From NCBI GenBank assembly GCA_948530865.1, contig CAOTKV010000025.1:1-27794 (forward strand): a stretch of DNA of 27,794 nt. Direction: 5' to 3'. Of the stretch, positions 1 through 6,265 are shown piece by piece. Under the pieces are notes generated by a model. The model had not been told where the DNA came from. It made no database searches and was given only the letters and a program-made list of their open reading frames with translations. The translations under genes were made by a program, and so were the position numbers. The stretch comes from an uncultured Clostridia bacterium (GTDB lineage: Bacteria > Bacillota > Clostridia > TANB77 > CAG-508). How positions within the stretch are numbered: the first letter of the stretch is position 1; every line of letters starts with the position of its first letter.

Positions 1-1051
<1,051 letters not shown>

Positions 1052-1132
1052 TTTAATAATCCTCCTTTAATTTTTTGAGATTTTCTCTCTTTATTTATTT
1101 TTAAAATTTAATGACTTAATTCATTCACCTGC

Positions 1133-1161
1133 ATTCTACACTATAATTGCTAAAAATGCAA
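1133..1161 (-). promoter_or_regulatory. Predicted tuf promoter
   Basis: On the minus strand, a -35 TTGCAT (1156-1161) and a -10 TAGAAT (1133-1138) are separated by exactly 17 nt. The -10 lies about 80 nt before the tuf ATG. This suggests that tuf can be transcribed independently of fusA. Call made from consensus only. Confidence 0.6.
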
Positions 1162-1180
1162 GCCTTTATTTAAAACAAAC

Positions 1181-1285
1181 TAAAATCGTTTCTTACGTTG
1201 TCAAACTTCATTTCAAATTTTAATTACATATAAACATATGCGCATAAAATTTGAAATTCGTTTTCCTAGTAATAAATCAATTTTA
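1181..1285 (+). repeat. Str-spacer palindromic repeat, copy C
   Basis: A 105-bp imperfect palindrome in the fusA-tuf gap. Its core is a perfect 12-bp inverted repeat, TTTCAAATTTTA (1211-1222) and TAAAATTTGAAA (1245-1256), with an apical hairpin CATAT/ATATG in the 22-nt loop. Outside the core lie AAAC (1203-1206) and GTTT (1260-1263), and TAAAAT (1181-1186) with ATTTTA (1280-1285). Read on the plus strand it aligns along its length with the minus-strand sequence of copies A (3449-3548) and B (4336-4438), so this copy is inverted relative to them. There is no T-run typical of an intrinsic terminator directly after the core. Confidence 0.75.
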
Positions 1286-1313
1286 TTTCGTTTTTATTTA
1301 TAATATATATATA

Positions 1314-3398
1314 TTATTCTTCAGATTTAGCTCTTGAAGAAACAATATTTTCTAATATTGATTTTGGAACTTCATCATAATGAGAAGGTTCCATAGAATA
1401 TGTTCCTCTACCTTGTGTTTTAGAACGTAAGTCTGTTGCATAACCAAACATTTCTGAAAGTGGAATAAATGCGTGAATTTCTTGCATTCCATCTGCACCA
1501 TCCATACCTTCCATTCTACCACGTCTTGAGTTTACATCTCCAATAACATCTCCCATATATTCTTCTGGAACTGTTATTTCAACTTTCATAATTGGTTCTA
1601 ATATAACTGATTTTGCTTTTTTACATCCTTCTTTGAATGCCATAGATCCTGCAATCTTGAATGCCATTTCTGAAGAGTCAACATCATGGTAAGAACCATC
1701 AACTAAAGTAGCTTTAAAGTCGATAACTGGATATCCAGCAAGTGTTCCACTTTCAGCAGCTTCTCTAATTCCTTCTTCAACTGGTTTAATATATTCTTTT
1801 GGAACAACACCACCAACGATTTTGCTCTCAAATTGAATACCAGTACCTGGCTCTAATGGTTCCATTTCTAACCAAACGTGACCATATTGTCCTCTACCAC
1901 CAGATTGACGAATGAATTTACCTTCAACTCTAACGGCATTTCTAATTGTTTCTTTGTAAGCAACAGATGGCTTACCAACACTACATTCAACCTTGAATTC
2001 TCTTTTTAATCTATCAACGATGATATCTAAGTGTAATTCACCCATACCTGCGATAATAGTTTGACCTGTTTCATGGTTTGTATATGTTTTAAATGTAGGA
2101 TCTTCTTCTGCAAGTTTTGCAAGTGCAATTCCCATTTTTTCTTGGTTAGCTTTATCTTTTGGTTCGATAGCTATATCAATAACTGGTTCTGGGAATTCCA
2201 TTGATTCAAGGATTATTGGATGATCAGGATCACATAATGTATTTCCTGTTGTAACATCTTTTAATCCAACTGCTGCTGCAATATCACCAGCGTATACTTT
2301 TTCAATATCTTCTCTGTGATTTGAGTGCATTTGAAGAATTCTACCAATTCTTTCTTTTTTATCTTTGCTAGAATTTAAAACTGTTGATCCTGATTCTAAT
2401 GTTCCAGAATAAACTCTAAAGAAACATAATTTTCCTACGAAAGGATCTGTTGCAATTTTAAATGCTAATGCTGCAAATGGTTCTGAATCTGAAGTTTTAG
2501 CTTCTGTTTCTTCTCCATCTAATGTTTCACCTTTAATATGTGCAATATCTAATGGTGATGGCATATAAGCAACTACTGCGTCAAGTAATTCTTGAACACC
2601 TTTATTTTTATATGAAGAACCACAAACAACTGGTACTATTTTATTAGCTATTGTTCCAGTTCTTAAACCTTTTTTGATTTCATCTTGAGAAAGTTCTTCA
2701 CCTTCTAAATATTTCATCATTAATTCTTCATCTTGTTCAGCAACTGATTCTATCATTTTTTCACGATATTCATTTGCTAAATCTACCATATCAGCTGGTA
2801 TATCTGTTTCTTCAACTTCTTTTCCTAAATCGTCTTTATGAATAAAAGCTCTCATTTTTATTAAATCAACGATTCCTTGGAAATTATCTTCTGCTCCAAT
2901 TGGTAATTGGATTGGAACAGCATTTGCTTTTAATCTATTTTTTAATTGATCAACACAAAGCATGAAGTTTGCACCAGTAATGTCCATTTTATTTACATAA
3001 ACCATTCTTGGTACACTATATTTATCAGCCTGTCTCCAAACAGTTTCTGTTTGTGGTTGAACACCACCTTTAGCTGCTAAAACTGTTACAGCACCATCTA
3101 ATACTTTTAAAGATCTTTGAACTTCAACAGTAAAATCAACGTGTCCTGGAGTATCAATTATATTGATTCTATTATTATCCCAGAAACATGTTGTACAAGC
3201 AGAAGTAATTGTTATACCTCTTTCTTGTTCTTGTGCCATCCAGTCCATTGTTGCAGCACCTTCGTGAACTTCTCCTATTTTATGAGTCTTTCCTGTATAA
3301 AAAAGAATTCTTTCAGTAGTAGTAGTTTTTCCTGCATCAATGTGAGCCATTATTCCTATATTTCTTGTTCTTTCTAATGGATATGCTCTTCCTGCCAC
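1314..3398 (-). CDS. fusA: Elongation factor G
   Basis: EF-G is the GTPase that drives translocation and, with RRF, ribosome recycling. The sequence shows the P-loop AHIDAGKTT (18-26 in the numbering used here), DTPGHVDF (82-89), NKMD (136-139), and the domain II-V sequence through the C-terminal region near GYATDLRSKTQGRG. I place the start at the GTG at 3398 rather than the upstream GTG at 3428. The sequence GGGAGG lies 8 nt before 3398, and the resulting N-terminus MAGRAYPLERTRNIGIMAHI matches the usual EF-G beginning, whereas the 10 extra residues of the longer frame have no ribosome binding site. The protein is then 694 aa, normal for the family. It lies between rpsG and tuf in the standard str order, with a likely promoter of its own. 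Confidence 0.97.
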   Translation of the reverse strand: MAGRAYPLERTRNIGIMAHIDAGKTTTTERILFYTGKTHKIGEVHEGAATMDWMAQEQERGITITSACTTCFWDNNRINIIDTPGHVDFTVEVQRSLKVLDGAVTVLAAKGGVQPQTETVWRQADKYSVPRMVYVNKMDITGANFMLCVDQLKNRLKANAVPIQLPIGAEDNFQGIVDLIKMRAFIHKDDLGKEVEETDIPADMVDLANEYREKMIESVAEQDEELMMKYLEGEELSQDEIKKGLRTGTIANKIVPVVCGSSYKNKGVQELLDAVVAYMPSPLDIAHIKGETLDGEETEAKTSDSEPFAALAFKIATDPFVGKLCFFRVYSGTLESGSTVLNSSKDKKERIGRILQMHSNHREDIEKVYAGDIAAAVGLKDVTTGNTLCDPDHPIILESMEFPEPVIDIAIEPKDKANQEKMGIALAKLAEEDPTFKTYTNHETGQTIIAGMGELHLDIIVDRLKREFKVECSVGKPSVAYKETIRNAVRVEGKFIRQSGGRGQYGHVWLEMEPLEPGTGIQFESKIVGGVVPKEYIKPVEEGIREAAESGTLAGYPVIDFKATLVDGSYHDVDSSEMAFKIAGSMAFKEGCKKAKSVILEPIMKVEITVPEEYMGDVIGDVNSRRGRMEGMDGADGMQEIHAFIPLSEMFGYATDLRSKTQGRGTYSMEPSHYDEVPKSILENIVSSRAKSEE

Positions 3399-3443
3399 TA
3401 TTTTTTCCTCCCATTTTTTAAATTTCACTTGAATGGAATTATC

Positions 3444-3472
3444 ATTATAAGCAAGTAATACAAGGCAGACAA
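3444..3472 (-). promoter_or_regulatory. Candidate fusA promoter overlapping repeat copy A
   Basis: On the minus strand a -35 TTGTCT (3467-3472) and a perfect -10 TATAAT (3444-3449) are spaced by 17 nt, 46 nt before the fusA GTG. The -35 and spacer fall inside the outer arm of palindromic repeat copy A, so the repeat would supply part of the promoter. The -35 matches only 4 of 6 consensus positions. Copies B and C do not show the same promoter. Confidence 0.5.
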
Positions 3473-3548
3473 GTCAAAATTTTATGAGGCGTACATTTAG
3501 TACGTTGATTAAAATTTTGATGCAGTCTAGCGCCGTAGTACAAAGCTT
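3449..3548 (-). repeat. Str-spacer palindromic repeat, copy A
   Basis: A 100-bp imperfect palindrome in the rpsG-fusA gap. From outside to inside on the plus strand it pairs AAGC with GCTT, GTAATAC with GTAGTAC (one mismatch), GGC with GCC, AGAC with GTCT, TCAAAATTTTA with TAAAATTTTGA, and at the tip CGTAC with GTACG around a 5-nt loop. It has the same layout and orientation as copy B (4336-4438) and is inverted relative to copy C (1181-1285). The paired AGAC/GTCT step changes to GAAC/GTTC in B and AAAC/GTTT in C, so pairing is preserved while sequence is not. Confidence 0.8.
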
Positions 3549-3556
3549 AGAATATT

Positions 3557-3655
3557 AATTCTACCATTTATAGTTTTACTAACTGTGCGAATTAATGAGC
3601 TACAGTTAGTTAATATGGTTGTCTTTATCAGACTTATAATTTTACCATTTATAGT
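3557..3655. repeat. 18-bp direct repeat duplicating the 3' end of rpsG
   Basis: The sequence AATTYTACCATTTATAGT occurs at 3557-3574 and 3638-3655 with a single C/T difference, 81 bp apart. The right copy contains the last codons and stop of rpsG. The 63 bp between the copies contain a perfect 9-bp inverted repeat (ACTAACTGT at 3578-3586, ACAGTTAGT at 3602-3610) and a small GTCT/AGAC hairpin (3621-3633). The arrangement resembles a short palindromic insertion flanked by a target duplication, or a replication-slippage duplication. No transposase is present. Confidence 0.6.
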
Positions 3656-4112
3656 GAGCAAAAGCCTTATTAGCTTCAGCCATTCTATGTGTATCTTCTT
3701 TCTTCTTGAATGCTCCACCGTTTCCGTTAATAGCATCTATAATTTCACCAGCTAGTTTTTCAGCCATTGTTTTTTCATGTCTTTTTCTAGCATATGTTAC
3801 TAACCATCTTAAACCTAAAGTTTGTCTTCTTTCTGGTCTAATTTCTAATGGTACTTGGTATGTTGCTCCACCAACTCTTCTTGCTTTAACTTCAAGAACT
3901 GGCATTATGTTTTCTAATGCTGCTTCAAATACTTCTAATGGATCTTTTTGTTCTTTTTCTTTGATTATATCGAAAGCACCATAAACTATACTTTGAGCAA
4001 CTGATTTTTTACCATCTAACATTATATTGTTGATTAATTTTGTAACAACTTTGCTGTTATATAATGGATCTGGTAATACATCTCTTTTTGCTATATATCC
4101 TTTTCTTGGCAC
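3642..4112 (-). CDS. rpsG: 30S ribosomal protein S7
   Basis: S7 nucleates assembly of the 30S head by binding the 3' major domain of 16S rRNA and contacts the mRNA exit and E site. The 156-aa product has the normal length and family landmarks: the start MPRKGYIAKRDVLPDPLYNS, the central VGGATYQVPLEIRPERR stretch and the C-terminal HRMAEANKAFAHYKW. The start is a GTG at 4112 with AAGGAGG 8 nt upstream. It follows rpsL after an unusually long, highly structured 334-nt spacer and precedes fusA by 243 nt. In Escherichia coli, S7 represses its own operon by binding the rpsL-rpsG spacer; whether the structures here play that role is unknown. Confidence 0.97.
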   Translation of the reverse strand: MPRKGYIAKRDVLPDPLYNSKVVTKLINNIMLDGKKSVAQSIVYGAFDIIKEKEQKDPLEVFEAALENIMPVLEVKARRVGGATYQVPLEIRPERRQTLGLRWLVTYARKRHEKTMAEKLAGEIIDAINGNGGAFKKKEDTHRMAEANKAFAHYKW

Positions 4113-4172
4113 TATACTTCCCTCCTTATAATTTCTTTACTCTGTAACTATTTACAAAGCTTATTATTTTAA

Positions 4173-4320
4173 TTCTGCACATAATGCAGAAAGGTACTCT
4201 GAAAAGATTATTTTTCTTTCCCGTAATAGTGCAAGATTTTTTATATATTCTATAAAAGAACAATGCACTATTATCAATTAATAATTTAGAAAATTAAGTT
4301 TAAATAATTAATTTTCTAAA
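4173..4320 (-). promoter_or_regulatory. Structured rpsL-rpsG spacer with three inverted repeats
   Basis: The 334-nt gap between rpsL and rpsG has no open reading frame that I trust. Besides palindromic repeat copy B it contains three perfect inverted repeats. These are TTCTGCA/TGCAGAA at 4173-4191 (7 bp, 5-nt loop), TAATAGTGCA/TGCACTATTA at 4224-4273 (10 bp, 30-nt loop), and TTTAGAAAATTAA/TTAATTTTCTAAA at 4285-4320 (13 bp, 10-nt loop). None is followed by a clear minus-strand T-run, so they look more like folded mRNA or processing sites than terminators. A weak minus-strand promoter match, TTGATA then 17 nt then TATAGA, overlaps the second repeat. Confidence 0.5.
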
Positions 4321-4335
4321 ATTATAAAATTTATC

Positions 4336-4438
4336 AAAAACAAGTATTACTAAGCGAACAAATTAAAAATTTTATGTGTATACGTTGATACGTAATTAAA
4401 ATTTTTAATGAAGTTCAACAACGTAAAACGAAGTTTTT
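4336..4438 (-). repeat. Str-spacer palindromic repeat, copy B
   Basis: A 103-bp imperfect palindrome just downstream of rpsL. On the plus strand AAAAAC (4336-4341) pairs with GTTTTT (4433-4438), GTATTAC with GTAAAAC (one mismatch), GAAC with GTTC, and the 12-bp core TTAAAAATTTTA with TAAAATTTTTAA, enclosing a GTAT/ATAC-containing tip. Its loop and core align almost base for base with copy C in inverted orientation. Because it lies right after the rpsL stop, it could also stabilise the rpsL mRNA 3' end, but no terminator T-run follows on the minus strand. Confidence 0.75.
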
Positions 4439-4446
4439 CATAGATT

Positions 4447-4860
4447 TTATTTTTTAGGTCTCTTAGCTCCGTATTTAGATCTAGCTTGCATTCTATCTTT
4501 AACACCAGCTGTATCTAAAGTACCTCTAATAATATGGTATCTAACACCTGGTAAGTCTTTTACTCTACCACCTCTTATAAGTACAACACTGTGTTCTTGT
4601 AAGTTATGTCCTACACCAGGGATATAAGATGTTACTTCATATCCATTTGAAAGTTTAACTCTGGCAACTTTTCTTAAAGCTGAGTTAGGCTTCTTAGGTG
4701 TAACAGTTTTAACTACTGTACATACACCTCTTTTTTGTGGAGCTCTATGATCAGTTTGAACTTTTTTTCTAGAGTTATAACCTTTTTGAAGAGCTGGAGC
4801 TGTTGATTTTTTTGTTGATGTTTGTCTACCTTTTCTTACTAATTGATTAATTGTTGGCAT
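4447..4860 (-). CDS. rpsL: 30S ribosomal protein S12
   Basis: S12 lies at the decoding centre of the 30S subunit and controls accuracy; it is the classic streptomycin target. The 137-aa product starts MPTINQLVRKGRQTSTKKST and contains TPKKPNSALRKVARVKLSNG and GGRVKDLPGVRYHIIRGTLD. The lysines that mutate in streptomycin-resistant strains (TPKKPNS and RVKDLP) are both wild type. The ATG at 4860 is preceded by GAGGTGA about 9 nt upstream. It is the first gene of the str block and has a strong promoter and a 5' hairpin of its own. Firmicutes usually have rpoB-rpoC upstream; here an unrelated small gene ends there instead. Confidence 0.98.
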   Translation of the reverse strand: MPTINQLVRKGRQTSTKKSTAPALQKGYNSRKKVQTDHRAPQKRGVCTVVKTVTPKKPNSALRKVARVKLSNGYEVTSYIPGVGHNLQEHSVVLIRGGRVKDLPGVRYHIIRGTLDTAGVKDRMQARSKYGAKRPKK

Positions 4861-4893
4861 TCTTCTTTTTCACCTCATTTCTATATACAAATA

Positions 4894-4931
4894 ATACGCT
4901 AGAATATAGGTTTCCCTATACAATAGCGTAT
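4894..4931 (-). promoter_or_regulatory. rpsL 5'-leader hairpin with GAAA tetraloop
   Basis: On the minus strand ATACGCTA (4924-4931) pairs with TAGCGTAT (4894-4901), and inside it TATAGG pairs with CCTATA around a GAAA loop, with a symmetric TTG/TTC internal loop between the two helices. The predicted transcription start falls at about 4927-4929, inside the outer 5' arm, so the mRNA would begin with this stem or lose a few of its bases. It could protect the 5' end or be a ribosomal-protein leader. I do not recognise it as a named RNA family. Confidence 0.6.
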
Positions 4932-4933
4932 CT

Positions 4934-4962
4934 ATTTTATCACTTTTATTACTCTATGTCAA
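4934..4962 (-). promoter_or_regulatory. Strong rpsL (str operon) promoter
   Basis: A perfect -35 TTGACA (4957-4962) and -10 TAAAAT (4934-4939) with 17-nt spacing on the minus strand, about 75 nt before the rpsL ATG. This is the best consensus match in the window and fits a highly expressed ribosomal operon. Confidence 0.8.
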
Positions 4963-5003
4963 TACTTTCCAAAAGTTTATTTTTCGTTAATTCCGTAGGT
5001 TTT

Positions 5004-5030
5004 TCACAAATTTTAATTTAAAATTTGTGA
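5004..5030 (-). other. Perfect 13-bp palindrome over the stop of the 75-aa gene
   Basis: TCACAAATTTTAA and its reverse complement are separated by one base, which allows an 11-bp stem with a 5-nt loop. It covers the last codons and the stop of the 75-aa gene. On the minus strand it is followed by GAAAAACC rather than a T-run, so it is not a canonical intrinsic terminator; it may protect or process the mRNA 3' end. Confidence 0.5.
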
Positions 5031-5240
5031 TGCTATTTTTTGCAATATTTGTGGTTCTATTATTTCTTTCATAAACACTTTTCCATCAATTTCTTTTTTT
5101 ATTAATACCTTAGGTTTAATACTTTTTTCAACTGTACAACAAAAATAGTATTCTTTATTATCTTCTTTTATAATATCTACTATTCTATATGCATTTCCAT
5201 CTTCTAATATTATTTTTCCGCCTATTTTAAATTCCTTCAT
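5013..5240 (-). CDS. Small hypothetical protein (75 aa)
   Basis: I do not recognise this protein with confidence. It starts MKEFKIGGKIILEDGNAYRI and is predicted to be mostly short beta strands with alternating hydrophobic and charged residues, then a C-terminal amphipathic helix (EIIEPQILQKIASQILN). It has no signal peptide or membrane segment. The pattern faintly resembles small DUF1292-like proteins, which is only a guess. The ATG at 5240 lies 8 nt after the stop of the 314-aa membrane protein gene, with AGGTGA immediately upstream, so it is probably translationally coupled and the last gene of that operon. The rpsL promoter begins about 50 nt after its end. Confidence 0.75.
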   Translation of the reverse strand: MKEFKIGGKIILEDGNAYRIVDIIKEDNKEYYFCCTVEKSIKPKVLIKKEIDGKVFMKEIIEPQILQKIASQILN

Positions 5241-5248
5241 TTTATCAC

Positions 5249-6193
5249 CTACTCTAACTCTTCTTCATTATGATTTTGAGCAACAAAATTTAATCTTGCA
5301 TCAACTTCTGCCTGTCTAGCTTCTCTTTCTTCTTTCTCGATTCTTTGTTTTTCTGCTAATTCTTTTAATACTTCTGGATCACGAGCATACTCTTTTTTTT
5401 CATCTTCTAATAATTCATATGCAAGTTTCTTTAAGTCTTGCTTCTTATCATCTGAATAATTACTATATTCTTCACCAAATGTATTTTGTAGTATATCTTC
5501 CAACAGTTCCTGATCTTCAAATCTTAGTATAGCTCCATAAAATTCCTGCTTTGTTATTTTAGATTCAGATGTTGGAATACGGAGAGTTGCATCAATCTGT
5601 TCTTCATAAGTTAAATTCTCAAAATTATATTGACTATTACATTTTACAATTTCAAGTTGATTTTTAGCATTTTCTATTTGTTCTTGATTTGCATCTTCTA
5701 GAGTAATCATTACAGCTTCTTTAGGAGTCATTGCATATATACCTTGCATTGTATGATTTATGGTTCCAATTGCAACAGATAACATTATTGTTGCTAACCC
5801 TATTTTAAATGTCATCCACCCTCTTCTTACTGTTACATCATCACTTGCATCTTCATAACTTTGAACTTCTTTATAAAATTGTCTATCATCTCTATCTTTA
5901 GAATCTCTATAACCAGCAAGTTCACTTCTAGTAAGATCATCATAATAATCTTCTAAATAATCAAAATCTCCACCATTATATTTCATCTGTAACATAATTC
6001 TTCTAATTAAACATCTTTTTTTCGGCTCTGTTAGTCTTCCTTTTGGAATTGTTACAGGTTTAGAAATTTTTTTCTTCCTATTTATTTTTTTAGTCCTTCT
6101 TGTAGATGATCTTTTAAATATACTACTATTTCTTGAAGAATATGTATGATGTATTCGTTTTCTAGTTCCTGAAATCTTTCTTTTTTCTTCCAT
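5249..6193 (-). CDS. Single-pass membrane protein of unknown function (314 aa)
   Basis: Not recognised. The first ~70 residues are strongly basic (runs such as RTKKINRKKKISK). An acidic, Tyr-rich stretch follows (GGDFDYLEDYYDD), then one hydrophobic segment near residues 126-153 (GWMTFKIGLATIMLSVAIGT), then an acidic helical C-terminal half ending in a charged coiled-coil tail with many Glu and Lys. The topology would place a basic cytoplasmic N-terminus before one membrane helix. I chose the ATG at 6193 because AAAGGA lies 6 nt upstream; an in-frame ATG at 6208 has no ribosome binding site and abuts a hairpin. It follows the 716-aa coiled-coil gene after a terminator-like stem and precedes the 75-aa gene by 8 nt. 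Confidence 0.75.
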   Translation of the reverse strand: MEEKRKISGTRKRIHHTYSSRNSSIFKRSSTRRTKKINRKKKISKPVTIPKGRLTEPKKRCLIRRIMLQMKYNGGDFDYLEDYYDDLTRSELAGYRDSKDRDDRQFYKEVQSYEDASDDVTVRRGWMTFKIGLATIMLSVAIGTINHTMQGIYAMTPKEAVMITLEDANQEQIENAKNQLEIVKCNSQYNFENLTYEEQIDATLRIPTSESKITKQEFYGAILRFEDQELLEDILQNTFGEEYSNYSDDKKQDLKKLAYELLEDEKKEYARDPEVLKELAEKQRIEKEEREARQAEVDARLNFVAQNHNEEELE

Positions 6194-6217
6194 ACAGTTT
6201 CCTTTCATTATATAAGT

Positions 6218-6248
6218 AAAAGGCTATATTTATATAATATAGCCTTTT
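6218..6248 (-). terminator. Terminator-like hairpin between the 716-aa and 314-aa genes
   Basis: A perfect 13-bp stem, AAAAGGCTATATT with AATATAGCCTTTT, and a 5-nt loop. On the minus strand the stem ends in only four T before ACTTAT, so termination is probably partial. The start region of the 314-aa gene lies directly downstream, so this may be an attenuator that lowers expression of the two distal genes. The stem is symmetric and could act on either strand. Confidence 0.6.
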
Positions 6249-6265
6249 GTATGTAAATTTATTTT

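Noticed and set aside
1223..1244. Intrinsic terminator after fusA in repeat copy C
   Set aside because: The stem is AT-only and no T-run follows it on the minus strand; the shared layout with copies A and B explains it better.
3527..3736. 69-codon minus-strand frame overlapping the rpsG 3' end and repeat copy A
   Set aside because: It overlaps rpsG out of frame, has no ribosome binding site and covers the duplicated palindromic spacer; no protein-like conservation is visible.
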